Below are positions 1-9,099 of a DNA stretch of 64,000 nt, piece by piece. The stretch is from Candidatus Melainabacteria bacterium MEL.A1. Lineage in GTDB: Bacteria; Cyanobacteriota; Vampirovibrionia; Gastranaerophilales; Gastranaerophilaceae. Every line of letters starts with the position of its first letter. Within the stretch, counting starts at the first letter, position 1. The stretch is from the NCBI GenBank assembly GCA_001765415.1, contig CP017245.1, forward strand, positions 1 through 64,000, given 5' to 3'. The translations under genes and the position numbers were made by a program. The notes under the pieces are model-generated. The model saw only the letters and a list, made by a program, of their open reading frames with translations, ran no database searches and was not told the DNA's origin.

Positions 1-55
1 AGTTCCACAAAACCACCCACACGCTCCATTCACTAATAACTAGTAAGTTCAACTA

Positions 56-97
56 AAAAACAGTCAAACTCGCTACGCTCAAACAATGCCTGTTTTT
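56..97. repeat. imperfect hairpin upstream of pseudopilin 1
   Basis: Inverted repeat with 8-bp arms AAAAACAG (56-63) and CTGTTTTT (90-97) around a 26-nt loop. It could be the terminator of a gene lying left of the window, since the right arm ends in a T run. It could also be one of the short palindromic repeats that recur elsewhere here. The rest of 1-221 shows no convincing gene. Confidence 0.4.
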
Positions 98-221
98 AAC
101 CCTCTGTGTAAACATTTGTTCCTACATCATACATTTGTGTAAAGCTTTTTGTTGTTTGTTTCACTAACAAGTTATTGTTCATTTCGCTATCGTGGGATTA
201 TTTTCTTCTTCTTGAAACCAC

Positions 222-250
222 TTGAAAAACTTCAAAAAATTTGTTAAAAT
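222..250 (+). promoter_or_regulatory. candidate promoter of pseudopilin 1
   Basis: TTGAAA (222-227) and TAAAAT (245-250) are separated by 17 nt. The -35 lies in an inverted TTGAA-N4-TTCAA (222-235). A similar TTGAA-N3-TTCAA sits at the -35 of the pseudopilin at 44168, so the arrangement may be shared within the family. Confidence 0.45.
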
Positions 251-286
251 AATAATATATTTATGAAAGAAAGAGAGGATTTTAGT

Positions 287-1312
287 ATGAAATTCAAAGA
301 GAACAAGCTCGTCGGGGGGGGGGGCAATAGTCTAAAACCCTCTCATAATCATGGTTTTAATCTAATTGAAGCTTTTAATAATCTCGCCCTTTGGGGAGAG
401 AAGAAATTTGTTAGTGAGCTAAAGCGAACTTATAAATTTCAGAGAGGGGTTTATTGTCATACTGAGGACAACAGTCCGAAGTATCGCATGGTTGGTAAAA
501 TTTTATCAATATTGCGATCTTTCGCTTGCGCTCAAGATGACGTAAAATTTATGCGTCACCCTGAACTTGATGCTACGCACGTAGCCCTCTGTGACAGTGT
601 TGGTTCATACTTCAGGCATTGGTGTGGAGCTTTTACTCTTGCAGAGGTCTTGGTAACTCTCGGTATTATTGGTGTTGTTTCAGCGATGACTGTTCCAACA
701 TTAATGCAAAATTATCAACGTCAAAGTTATGTAACTCAATTGCATAAAGTTTATAATGAATTATCTCAAGCACTTTTGAGGTATCAAACTGATAAAAATG
801 CTATTAATTTTAAAGAAGCCGGATTATCAGGAAGCGAAGCTTACACAGAATTTCAAAAAAATTATTTTAAAGTGGTACAAGATTGTGGTACTACTCAAAC
901 TCCTTGTTTTGCTTCTTCTTATAAAAAAATGTCTGGTAGTTCTACTAATTTTAAATGTAAATACGGTTGTATGTCACTTGCTAGTGGTGCTGCAATAGGG
1001 GGTTACGGTAATGGTACAAATGGGGTGTATGAAATTGTTGTAGACGTGAACGGACAAAAGGGCCCAAATATATTTGGTAGAGATGCTTTTACTATGTATA
1101 TTTATACGGCACAAAATGTTATTGACGATTTAGCATTAAAAAATCCTGATGATATGAACGATTCTACTTGGGATAGTGAAAGTTCAGTTCCGTTGACACA
1201 AGACCAAAGGGAGAAGAATTTCCAAAGAGCTTGTCAAGGTGATGCAAAGCCTGGAGAATGGCATGGTTGTTTTGGAAAAATTTTGAATGACAATTGGCAA
1301 ATGAATTATTAG
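287..1312 (+). CDS. pseudopilin-like protein with a 115-residue leader and a G11 tract (in frame)
   Basis: Type IV pilin/type II secretion pseudopilin-like protein, expected to be cleaved by prepilin peptidase and anchored by its N-terminal helix. The class III motif GA|FTLAEVLVTLG begins at residue 116 and is followed by a hydrophobic helix and a mature domain with DVNGQKGPN and a C-terminal DNWQMNY. ATG 287 is preferred over ATG 263 because AGAGAGG lies 8 nt upstream and because it aligns with the start of the paralogue at 37491. The leader is unusually long. It has a poly-G tract (314-324), a hairpin repeat (383-450) and a second repeat-like stretch (about 505-620), all read in frame. With 11 G the frame is open. 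No pilus assembly genes are nearby. The family is clear; the role is unknown. Confidence 0.85.
   Translation: MKFKENKLVGGGGNSLKPSHNHGFNLIEAFNNLALWGEKKFVSELKRTYKFQRGVYCHTEDNSPKYRMVGKILSILRSFACAQDDVKFMRHPELDATHVALCDSVGSYFRHWCGAFTLAEVLVTLGIIGVVSAMTVPTLMQNYQRQSYVTQLHKVYNELSQALLRYQTDKNAINFKEAGLSGSEAYTEFQKNYFKVVQDCGTTQTPCFASSYKKMSGSSTNFKCKYGCMSLASGAAIGGYGNGTNGVYEIVVDVNGQKGPNIFGRDAFTMYIYTAQNVIDDLALKNPDDMNDSTWDSESSVPLTQDQREKNFQRACQGDAKPGEWHGCFGKILNDNWQMNY
314..324 (+). repeat. poly-G tract (G11) in pseudopilin leader
   Basis: Eleven consecutive G in an AT-rich genome, at codons 10-13 of the gene starting at 287 (GGG GGG GGG GGC). The surrounding cassette, AAGCTC-(G/A)-TCG-poly-G-CAAT, recurs at 37504-37525. 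Length change by one base would shift the frame ahead of the pilin domain, the classic layout of a slipped-strand phase-variation tract. Confidence 0.85.
383..450. repeat. dispersed hairpin repeat inside a pseudopilin leader (copy C)
   Basis: Short version of the element at 19800-19936 and 31210-31335. Arms GAAATTT (403-409) and AAATTTC (434-440) enclose TGAGCTAAAGCGAAC, the loop sequence also present in the 19.9 kb copy, and GAGAGGGGTTT follows. It is translated in frame as part of the leader of the gene at 287. Confidence 0.6.
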
Positions 1313-1316
1313 ATAT

Positions 1317-1349
1317 AAAAAAGCAGTTGAATTAATCAACTGCTTTTTT
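1317..1349 (+). terminator. rho-independent terminator
   Basis: AAAAGCAGTTGA, loop ATTAA, TCAACTGCTTTTTT directly after the pseudopilin stop. The symmetric A/T flanks could also terminate the minus-strand operon that ends at 1371. Confidence 0.85.
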
Positions 1350-1370
1350 GTAATATGTGTTTAATTTTTA

Positions 1371-2096
1371 TTATTTATTGTATTTGTCTAACAAGTTTGT
1401 TGAAGTGTTGCCGGTACTTACTACATCAAGATTTTTACCAGTCGCTTGTTGTTTGTCTGTTGATTTGGTTTCTTCTTGAGGTTTAGCATCTGTTTTTGGA
1501 GCTTCACCTGCGTGGTGTTTTTCCATTTTCTTTTCAACTTTCTTAGCAAGAGGTGTTGCGATTAATGGAACGATAATACGTTTACCAACGATAGTTGCAG
1601 CTGAAACATCGGCTACGAACTTAAACAAGTCTAATGCGCCTTTTTCTGATTTATCAAACTCTTTTTCAATAGGTTGTTTTTTTAGAGTGTGACCAGTTTT
1701 TTTCATATCTTGCATACGCATTCTTGAAACTGTATTAGCTTTACTTGTTGAGTTGAATGATTTATTAAAGATTTTTTTGAAGATAGCACCTGAGTATTTT
1801 CTCATTGCAAAGAACATTGCAATTTGTGCGCCAATCATTAAAATACCGTTAGTCAAGTCTAAAGCAGCAACGAATTTTCTTTTCTTTTCAGGAATTTTAT
1901 CATTGTTGATACTTTGACCAACATACATTGCACAACCAATACCGTCTTTCAAGATGATTGAAGTTACTGTTGCAGTTGCCAAAGCTTTTTCGGCATCAAT
2001 TTCAAATTTTTTACCTAATTTTACTGCCGGTTTTAAGTTAGTTGCTTTTGCAATTGTTGTTCCGATTTTTGTTCCAATTGATTGAATGGCTCCCAT
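1371..2096 (-). CDS. unknown membrane protein, second gene of pair A
   Basis: A 241-residue protein I cannot assign to a named family. It has an N-terminal hydrophobic stretch (about 38-60), then a charged segment ending KKRKFVAAL, a second hydrophobic stretch (about 84-100), a basic linker, a third hydrophobic stretch with PLIATPLAKK (about 160-185), and a charged Lys/Glu/Thr tail. The same plan (hydrophobic block, KK(R/Y)-(K)-(F/Y)-A-A, hydrophobic block, final P-x-x-x-x-P-(V/L)-M/A-K) is visible in the genes at 58346, 58968 and 2096. Its start overlaps the upstream stop by one base (TAATG), so the two are translationally coupled. Function unknown. Confidence 0.75.
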   Translation of the reverse strand: MGAIQSIGTKIGTTIAKATNLKPAVKLGKKFEIDAEKALATATVTSIILKDGIGCAMYVGQSINNDKIPEKKRKFVAALDLTNGILMIGAQIAMFFAMRKYSGAIFKKIFNKSFNSTSKANTVSRMRMQDMKKTGHTLKKQPIEKEFDKSEKGALDLFKFVADVSAATIVGKRIIVPLIATPLAKKVEKKMEKHHAGEAPKTDAKPQEETKSTDKQQATGKNLDVVSTGNTSTNLLDKYNK

Positions 2097-3592
2097 TATT
2101 TGTTACCTCCAATCTTTTGTGCTTGTTCCGGTTTCTTTTCATCTGCTCCGGATAGGCTTGGGAAGAAGATATCCATAAATCTCGGATATACCCAGTTCAA
2201 TGCGGTACAAGTGATAGGTAATGTGATGAATACACCTACTCCGATTTTTGTGAACTGGTTCCAACTCTTGTAGTTATTTTCTACAAGTTTTTTATAGCCT
2301 TTTGTAATGTCTTTATAAACCTTTTTAGTTATTTTGCTTAAGTCTTTTCCGAATGTGTCTGTGTCACAAAGAACTGATCTTTGAATACTGCCTTCTACAT
2401 CTTTGAAACTACATTGTTGTGCGATTTTTTCAATAGCCTCTTTGACTGCTTTTTGATCAGCGGTTTTGGTATCAAGTTTTGCGCCTGTCAATTCAACAAT
2501 TCTGTCAGCTAAGATACCATTTCTTTCAACTAAAGCATTTTTGTATTTATCTCTTGTAAAGTTGCCACCACACATTGTTTTAATGCAGTCGATACGTTGC
2601 AATGTTCTTTGAACTCTGCTATAACGTAAATCTTCAGGTTTGTTCAAGATTTCTTGAAGAAGTGTTTTAATATCTGGATTGCTTTCTTTTGCTAACAATT
2701 TTTGAACATCGCTAGTTACGTTCTGTTCTGAAATTTGACCAAATACATTTCTGATACCTGCTTCATTTTTAGTTAACAATTCCGCTCTGTTGATATATTT
2801 GGCAATTTTTTCAGGAGTTTTTTGTAAAGCTCTTGCATCTTGGATATAAGAGTCAATTTGGTCGTTAACTAATTTAGAAGTTGATTGCCAGCCAAGATAT
2901 CTTTCACCAATATTAATTTTTCCTGTTTCTTGGAATTTTCTTGCAATATTGTCAATCTGTTCATTTTGAATATTTGCAACTTTTGCGTTGAAGTTTTCTA
3001 CGTATGCTTTTCTTTGAGCTTTCGCTTCTTTGCTGAACAATGATTTGATTAGAGAAGGTTTTGTTTCTCCATCTTTTTTCATTGCTTTTTTTACTTTTGA
3101 TTGAATGTATGTTTTTGTATTCAATTCTTGTTGGTCTAAGTTGGTTCTAGCATATTTAGAAATTTTAGGGTTGTTAAATACTTTATCTAACCCTTTGTCA
3201 ATGTATTTTTGAACACTTGCTTGGAATACGATTGCAAGAGCAGCTGAAATTGGCTGTCTCATTGCAGTGTATAATTTAGTGTTTTCATTTTCTTTCTTTT
3301 GTTCAGGTGTTGCGTTTTTAGGGGCTTTAACAAATGGGTTATAACCGATAAAAATAGGTGCAACTAAACCTGTACCAAAGGCTGTAATTAAAATACCGCC
3401 AATCTCTCCCTTTAACCATTCAAGGCTTTTCATTGCTTTAATGGTTTTTGCATGCGGCAAGCTTTCTGCTATTCTTTCTGAATAAGATAACCCACCTTTA
3501 AATTGTGGTTGTGCTGCCTGAGCTGTTTGATTTTGCTGATAATTTGCTCTCCAGTTCGCAGTATAATTCTGTTTTGTTAAATCTACTTTCAT
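2096..3592 (-). CDS. unknown membrane protein with long helical insert, first gene of pair A
   Basis: A 498-residue protein with no recognised family. The N-terminus is a Gln/Asn/Ala-rich, probably disordered segment ending in PQFKGG (residues 29-34), a motif like the one at the start of several other proteins here. A hydrophobic block follows (about 65-90) with a PIFIGYNPF stretch, then a Lys-rich segment ending TKLYTAMR, another apolar helix, about 300 mainly charged helical residues, and a C-terminal hydrophobic segment ending YPRFMDIFFPSL. Ends and middle resemble the proteins at 58346 and 58968. The next gene overlaps it by one base. A structural or envelope role is possible, but nothing shows a reaction. 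Confidence 0.75.
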   Translation of the reverse strand: MKVDLTKQNYTANWRANYQQNQTAQAAQPQFKGGLSYSERIAESLPHAKTIKAMKSLEWLKGEIGGILITAFGTGLVAPIFIGYNPFVKAPKNATPEQKKENENTKLYTAMRQPISAALAIVFQASVQKYIDKGLDKVFNNPKISKYARTNLDQQELNTKTYIQSKVKKAMKKDGETKPSLIKSLFSKEAKAQRKAYVENFNAKVANIQNEQIDNIARKFQETGKINIGERYLGWQSTSKLVNDQIDSYIQDARALQKTPEKIAKYINRAELLTKNEAGIRNVFGQISEQNVTSDVQKLLAKESNPDIKTLLQEILNKPEDLRYSRVQRTLQRIDCIKTMCGGNFTRDKYKNALVERNGILADRIVELTGAKLDTKTADQKAVKEAIEKIAQQCSFKDVEGSIQRSVLCDTDTFGKDLSKITKKVYKDITKGYKKLVENNYKSWNQFTKIGVGVFITLPITCTALNWVYPRFMDIFFPSLSGADEKKPEQAQKIGGNK

Positions 3593-3655
3593 TTTTTTCT
3601 TCCTACAACGATGAAACCTTCTATATATATATAGGTTTAAACAAGCAAAAAATTG

Positions 3656-5311
3656 CTAATTTAGACCTGTTTTGTTAAGTTTTGTGAACTTAACCACTGT
3701 CCAATTCCCTTTTTGCGCAAAGTTAGTAATAGACAGGGTTTTCAACATTTCGTTGAATGTTTCGTTTTTGATATATGAAAAAACGAGGAACAATAATGGT
3801 GTTTTATTGTAAGCATCGTCATTTTCAATAATTTGAGCCATGCTCTGCGGAGAGTAGAATGAAACACTGTTCAATACAACAACTGCAACGCTTTGACCCG
3901 TTTTTAAGTTATCAAAAATATCTTTTTGAAGCATGTTTTCAAAATATGAATTTTTATTTGTTTTAAAAATTTCTTTATAAATATCTTTTCCTGATTTGTA
4001 GATTTTAGAATAATCCGTATTTGCTGATAAATATTTTGGGAAATTCCCTTTTTGAATTTCTACAACTCTATAGTCAGAAAAGTCGAAATATTTAGTAAAT
4101 CTATTTGCAGGATAGTATTCTAAAAGAATGATATCGTCTTGTTTTAAATTAATTTGTTGAAGAATATCTGTTGGTATTTTTTGTCCTTCTGCACGACGAA
4201 TTTTCGGAGCAGAATAAGGAGCTAAAAAGATATATCCCAAGCAAAGCATGCTATACAAAATTATAAGAGAATTTTTTAATAATTTGTTTTCGATAGAAGA
4301 TAATCCAGAGCATGCCAAATAAATTAATATCGGATAAATTTCTATTGAATATTTGGTTATAAAAACTAATTTTCCGCTTATTGAAGCTAATACAAGAACA
4401 ATTATTGATAAAACAGTTGTTAGAAATAATAAAATATTAAATTTGTTTTTAATCAGTGATTTTATAATACATCCAATTGCTATTATTGTTGGAATTATCA
4501 TAATTAATGACAAAGTTTTTGCATATAAAAAATTGTCCGGAGCATTAGTTAAATTAGTTAATAATGGAGAAAAATAATCTGTAAATAAAAATCCTATTTT
4601 TGAAATTGAAAAATGTCCCCACCATTGGGAAAATGATTGTGTTGTAAATATTCTTATAACCAATGGAGTTAAGCCTAATAAGACTACTGCGATTGAACAC
4701 CAAAGAGTTATTATAGATTTTTTGAATTGCTTAAATAAATTAATACTAAGGAAAACAAGATTAAAGAAAACGAAAACAAATCCGATTGTGTGTGTGAATA
4801 AAATTAATGAATTAAATATTGCGTATAATATAAAATTCTTCTTATTTGGATGTTTAACAGATTTTATCAGATATAACAAACCTAATGCTGAGAATAAAAA
4901 TAACACGGAATAAAATCGAACTTCTTGCGAATAATATACTAAAAATGAACTTATTGCCGAAAATCCGGCGCATAAAATTCCTGTTTTTTCATCTTTTTCT
5001 TTCCCAACTAAATACATGATGATTAAAGATAAAACTCCTGCAAATACTGAGGAAAGTCTTAAAACTAAATCGCTTTGTCCAAAAAATGTCATGAAACATT
5101 TTAAATATAAATAATAAAAAGGCATGTGACATTGAGATTTAACCGCATCAATGAACCCATGCGAAAATGGAGTAGCTGCAATCATCCAACTTACATATTC
5201 GTCATTCCACAAGCCATCCGGCTTATTTATACAAATAAGTCTTAAAGCTAATCCCAAAACTAATATTATTGATATTGGCAAGTATTTCTTCACGATTGTC
5301 AAAATCCCCAT
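3656..5311 (-). CDS. GT39-like multi-membrane-span glycosyltransferase
   Basis: A 551-residue protein of the ArnT/PMT-like (GT-C fold) class, which transfers sugars from polyprenyl-phosphate carriers on the outer face of the cytoplasmic membrane. Visible signs are a first membrane span (about 10-28), the acidic loop motif LWNDEYVS (about 35-42) where these enzymes carry a catalytic Asp-Glu pair, the family-typical YYSQEVRFYS after the third span, and about ten hydrophobic spans up to residue 370. A soluble C-terminal domain follows. It is divergent from the GT2 gene at 5347, a natural partner that would make the lipid-linked sugar donor. The acceptor cannot be read from sequence. Confidence 0.8.
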   Translation of the reverse strand: MGILTIVKKYLPISIILVLGLALRLICINKPDGLWNDEYVSWMIAATPFSHGFIDAVKSQCHMPFYYLYLKCFMTFFGQSDLVLRLSSVFAGVLSLIIMYLVGKEKDEKTGILCAGFSAISSFLVYYSQEVRFYSVLFLFSALGLLYLIKSVKHPNKKNFILYAIFNSLILFTHTIGFVFVFFNLVFLSINLFKQFKKSIITLWCSIAVVLLGLTPLVIRIFTTQSFSQWWGHFSISKIGFLFTDYFSPLLTNLTNAPDNFLYAKTLSLIMIIPTIIAIGCIIKSLIKNKFNILLFLTTVLSIIVLVLASISGKLVFITKYSIEIYPILIYLACSGLSSIENKLLKNSLIILYSMLCLGYIFLAPYSAPKIRRAEGQKIPTDILQQINLKQDDIILLEYYPANRFTKYFDFSDYRVVEIQKGNFPKYLSANTDYSKIYKSGKDIYKEIFKTNKNSYFENMLQKDIFDNLKTGQSVAVVVLNSVSFYSPQSMAQIIENDDAYNKTPLLFLVFSYIKNETFNEMLKTLSITNFAQKGNWTVVKFTKLNKTGLN

Positions 5312-5346
5312 TTAATTATATAATAAAAAGAAAAAAAGAGGAAGAT

Positions 5347-6291
5347 ATGAAACTTGTAATACAAATACCTTGTTACAATGAGGAAAAATCACTACCAATT
5401 ACATTGAATGATTTGCCAAAACATATTGATGGAATTGATGAAATTGAAGTTTTAATTATTGATGATGGCTCAAAGGATAGAACAGTTGAAGTTGCGAAAG
5501 AATTGGGCGTGAATAATTTTGTTGAAATGTCTCATAATTCAGGTTTGGCAAAGGCTTTTGTTGCCGGAATAAATAAAGCGTTGGAAATTGGTGCTGATAT
5601 TGTCGTAAACACAGATGCAGACAATCAATATTGCGCCGCGGACATTGAAAAATTAGTTAAACCGATTTTGGCAGGAGAGGCTGATATTGTAATAGGTTCT
5701 AGGCCTGTTTCAGAAATTGAACATTTTTCTCCGTTGAAAAAATTGTTACAAAAGTTAGGTTCTGGGGTTATGAGATTGATAAGTTCAACGAAAGTTGAGG
5801 ATGCTCCGAGCGGGTTCAGAGCTTTTTCTCGTAATGCAGCAATGCAGTTGAATGTTTTTGATAATTATACTTATACTTTAGAAACAATTATTCAAGCAAA
5901 GGCTAAGGGGCTTATTTTAAAATGTGTTCCAATCAGGGTGAACCCTGATTTGAGAAAGTCTAAGTTAGTTAGAAACATGTTTGATTACATTAGGCGTTCT
6001 GTGTTTACGATGATTAGAATGTTTATTATATATAGACCGTTTAGGTTTTTTGCAATTTTGGCAGGTATGTTTTTTCTTGTTGGTGCATTGATTGGTTTAA
6101 GGTTTTTGTATTATTTTGTTTTTGAAAGCGGAGCCGGTCATATTCAATCTTTAATTTTGTCAGCCATACTAATTATTACTGGTGTTCAAGTTGGGGTAAT
6201 TGCAGTTCTTTCAGAACTACTTTCTATTAATCGCAAAATTTTGGAAGATATTCAAAAACGCCTAAAACTTCAAGACTTGCAAAAAAAATAG
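5347..6291 (+). CDS. GT2 polyprenyl-phosphate glycosyltransferase
   Basis: A 314-residue GT-A glycosyltransferase with two C-terminal membrane spans, the layout of DPM1/GtrB-like enzymes that load a sugar onto undecaprenyl phosphate. It shows the N-terminal IPCYNEEKSL nucleotide-binding start, IIDDGSKDRT, the metal-binding DADNQY and the later GSRPV and APSGFRAF. Hydrophobic segments lie at about 235-265 and 275-300. ATG 5347 has GAGGAAG just upstream, while the longer open frame from 5269 overlaps the divergent gene. It probably supplies the lipid-linked sugar used by the GT39-like enzyme at 3656. The sugar is unknown. Confidence 0.85.
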   Translation: MKLVIQIPCYNEEKSLPITLNDLPKHIDGIDEIEVLIIDDGSKDRTVEVAKELGVNNFVEMSHNSGLAKAFVAGINKALEIGADIVVNTDADNQYCAADIEKLVKPILAGEADIVIGSRPVSEIEHFSPLKKLLQKLGSGVMRLISSTKVEDAPSGFRAFSRNAAMQLNVFDNYTYTLETIIQAKAKGLILKCVPIRVNPDLRKSKLVRNMFDYIRRSVFTMIRMFIIYRPFRFFAILAGMFFLVGALIGLRFLYYFVFESGAGHIQSLILSAILIITGVQVGVIAVLSELLSINRKILEDIQKRLKLQDLQKK

Positions 6292-6338
6292 GAAGTTATA
6301 ATATATATAGAGATAAAAATAATAGGAATTGATTATAT

Positions 6339-8564
6339 ATGATAAAAATTGAATTTGCACCGAAAGTAAGAGACTTTTTTACTTCCAGACAATTTTTGAA
6401 AACTTTGTCTTTTATTGGGTTTACGGTTTTAATGACTGCGATTATTGCATCGCAAAATTTCTTTTTTCAAAATATTATAGAAAACGGGATTAGCAAACGA
6501 GATATTATTGCTCAAAAAACTTTGACTGTAGAGGATGTAAAACGAACAGAGCAACATAAAAAAGAAGTTGCGCAAAAAGTTGAACCTGTTATGGCACCGG
6601 CGGAAGATGAGTTTATTAAAAATAATTTGCAAACTCTTCAAACTTCTGTTATGCAGATTAGAAAAAAAGAAGTTCAAGAGGCTGTAAAAAAAGAAGAAAT
6701 CGGTATTTTGTTCGATTTATCTGATAATTCAAAAAAAGATTTTATTATAAATTTCTTGCTAAAGGCTGATGAAAACAGTTTGCATGAAGTGTTTGATAAA
6801 GCAAATCTTACTCTTACAAATATTTTGAGGGTTGGGATTACAGAAAGAGATTACGAAAAAGATAACATAGATAAAATTATTTTGAATAACCTTGTTTCAA
6901 ATGTTTCGAAACGCCAAGTTTCAGTGATTAAGGCTGTTTTAGAGCAGGTTATTGTTCCTAACTTGGTAGTAGATGAGTTTGCAACAGAAATAGCTCGAAA
7001 AAATGCGCAAAATTCAGTAAAACCTTACGAAGTAGTATTCCAAAAAGGTGATAAGATTTTATTTGAAGGTGAACCTGTTACAAGATTGAAACGAGATGCT
7101 TTAAGACAAGCCGGATATAACGTTTACGAACTTAATTGGACCGGATTGGCGGCGATTTATATAATTGTATTTATCGGGACTTTCTTGTTCTTGTGTTACA
7201 TGAAGTTTTTTGAAAAAGAGTTTTTAGAACCAAAATATCTTGCGGTTTCAGCATTTTTAACTCTATTTCTTGCGTTTATCGGAGTAATTCTGCCGACAGG
7301 TTTTTCTCCTTATGTAATTCCTATTCCGGCATTTTTAATACTTATGTCAATATTTACAAAACCACGTATCGCATTTGTTGCTACGGTTATTTTGTTATCT
7401 ATTATGTCAATTGGCTATCAGTATAATATTCAATATTTGGTCGCATTTTTGGTATTGAGTTTGTTTTCAGTTATTGCAATTTCTCAAATCCGTTATGCAG
7501 AACGTGTTGATGTTATTAAAACCGGCTTTAATATCGGACTCGCTGGTTTGTTGATTGTTTTCAGTATTTATATTTTAGAAAAATGTTTGATTGAAGTTGA
7601 TAACGTTTTGCTTATTAAAAATTGTTCTTTCATTTTATTAAATGGTATTTTCAGTGCAATTATTGCATCAGGTTTAATGCCATTGTTGGAAAGCATGTTC
7701 AAAATAATTACTCCTTATGGTTTGGCAGAACTTGGCGATCATAACCAAAAATTATTGAAAAGACTTCAAATGGATGCTCCTGGTACTTATCATCACAGTT
7801 TGATGGTTTCAAATTTGTGTGAAGCTGCTGCAGAAGCAATTGGAGCAGATCCGATTTTGGCTAGAGTTGGTGCGTTGTATCATGATATTGGAAAGTTAAA
7901 ACGCCCGTTGTTTTTTGTAGAAAATCAATCGTATTTCTTAATCGAAAATCCGCATAATAAATTCACTCCCAGAATTAGTAAAATGATTATTACTGCTCAC
8001 CCGAAAGACGGTATTGAGATTGCTAAGGAATACCGTTTACCACAAGTAGTTCAAAATTTTATTATTCAGCATCACGGTGAAGGTTTGGCAAGTTATTTTT
8101 ATAATCAAGCTGTTCAAGAAGAAGGTGTGGAAAACGTTAAGGAGGAACAATTCCGTTATCCTGGTCCTAAACCTAATACTAAAGAAACCGCAATTTTGAT
8201 GATAGCTGATGCGGTTGAATCAGCGGTTCGTTCATTGAAAAATCCGACACCGGAAGAAATTGAAAATATGATTAATAAAATTATTGTTGAACGTTTGAAC
8301 GACGGTCAATTGTCGGATAGTCCATTGACTTTAAAAGACATCAAAACTATTGCGGCTACATTCTCTCGAATTTTAAGAGGGATGCAACATAACAGAATTA
8401 AATATCAAGAAAATGTTGCGGCAGAATTTCAAAAAGATAAAATAAATATGCCTGCAAAATTGATTGATGAAGATTTAGAAAATAAAATTAAACAACTTGA
8501 AGGTGATAATGTTTCTACTAAAGACGTTAATACTTCAAAAGAGGATAAGCATGACAACCCATAA
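6339..8564 (+). CDS. pgpH: 7TM-HD domain phosphohydrolase, PgpH-like c-di-AMP phosphodiesterase
   Basis: A 741-residue membrane protein matching the YqfF/PgpH family, which hydrolyses cyclic di-AMP. The order is one membrane span (about 18-40), an extracytoplasmic 7TMR-HDED region to about 265, a bundle of spans to about 460, and a cytoplasmic HD domain. Metal-binding residues are visible in GTYHHSLMVSN (about 482-492), HDIGK with H515-D516, AHPKDG and the HHGEG motif. It overlaps ybeY by 14 nt, and ybeY overlaps dgkA by 14 nt. The pgpH-ybeY-dgkA order is a well-known conserved arrangement in Gram-positives and Cyanobacteria, which supports the call. Confidence 0.9.
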   Translation: MIKIEFAPKVRDFFTSRQFLKTLSFIGFTVLMTAIIASQNFFFQNIIENGISKRDIIAQKTLTVEDVKRTEQHKKEVAQKVEPVMAPAEDEFIKNNLQTLQTSVMQIRKKEVQEAVKKEEIGILFDLSDNSKKDFIINFLLKADENSLHEVFDKANLTLTNILRVGITERDYEKDNIDKIILNNLVSNVSKRQVSVIKAVLEQVIVPNLVVDEFATEIARKNAQNSVKPYEVVFQKGDKILFEGEPVTRLKRDALRQAGYNVYELNWTGLAAIYIIVFIGTFLFLCYMKFFEKEFLEPKYLAVSAFLTLFLAFIGVILPTGFSPYVIPIPAFLILMSIFTKPRIAFVATVILLSIMSIGYQYNIQYLVAFLVLSLFSVIAISQIRYAERVDVIKTGFNIGLAGLLIVFSIYILEKCLIEVDNVLLIKNCSFILLNGIFSAIIASGLMPLLESMFKIITPYGLAELGDHNQKLLKRLQMDAPGTYHHSLMVSNLCEAAAEAIGADPILARVGALYHDIGKLKRPLFFVENQSYFLIENPHNKFTPRISKMIITAHPKDGIEIAKEYRLPQVVQNFIIQHHGEGLASYFYNQAVQEEGVENVKEEQFRYPGPKPNTKETAILMIADAVESAVRSLKNPTPEEIENMINKIIVERLNDGQLSDSPLTLKDIKTIAATFSRILRGMQHNRIKYQENVAAEFQKDKINMPAKLIDEDLENKIKQLEGDNVSTKDVNTSKEDKHDNP

Positions 8565-9099
8565 TGACAAAAATTTGAAATACGAGTCATCAAAAGTTGG
8601 AAAAAATATTTTTAGCGAAAATATTTTTGACAATTGGGATATTGATGAAAAATATTTTATTGATGCTGCAAAAAATATTTTGGATTTTTATTTATCAATT
8701 CCGGAGGTTTATGAAATCAGTTGTTTAGCAGGATTTGAGTACAAAACTATATCTTTTGATTTTTTATTTTGTAATGGTGCAAAAACTCATCAGATTAATA
8801 AAGAATATCGTGATAAAGATTATGTAGCAGATATTATAACATTTGCTATTTTTGCAGATAGCGAAGAAAAGTTTATATTTGATGATGAGATTAATCTCGG
8901 AGAAGTTATAATAGCTTTGGATAAAGTTATGTCAGAGGCTGAAAATAAGAATATTTCAAGGGAATATGAACTTGTTTTCTTGATTAGTCATGGTATTTTG
9001 CATTTGTTGGGATTTGACCATCAGACGATGGAAGATTATAATTTTGTTATAGATTTACAAAATAAAGCATTAAGGAATTTAGGGTATGACAAAATTTAA
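8551..9099 (+). CDS. ybeY: endoribonuclease YbeY (16S rRNA maturation)
   Basis: A 182-residue zinc metalloprotein family member involved in rRNA 3'-end processing and ribosome quality control. The diagnostic HGxLHLxGFDH motif is at about residues 147-157 (three His ligands). The preceding strand reads INKEYRDKDYVADIITFA, as in the family. ATG 8551 with GAGGATAA upstream is preferred over the longer frame from 8497, which lies inside pgpH. The N-terminus carries about 40 residues of divergent sequence before the conserved fold. It is coupled by overlaps to both neighbours. Confidence 0.92.
   Translation: MTTHNDKNLKYESSKVGKNIFSENIFDNWDIDEKYFIDAAKNILDFYLSIPEVYEISCLAGFEYKTISFDFLFCNGAKTHQINKEYRDKDYVADIITFAIFADSEEKFIFDDEINLGEVIIALDKVMSEAENKNISREYELVFLISHGILHLLGFDHQTMEDYNFVIDLQNKALRNLGYDKI

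Noticed and set aside
4353..4577. Antisense ORFs over the GT39, glnA, flhB, phosphohexomutase and other genes
   Set aside because: Shadows of well-supported genes, without ribosome sites or family motifs.
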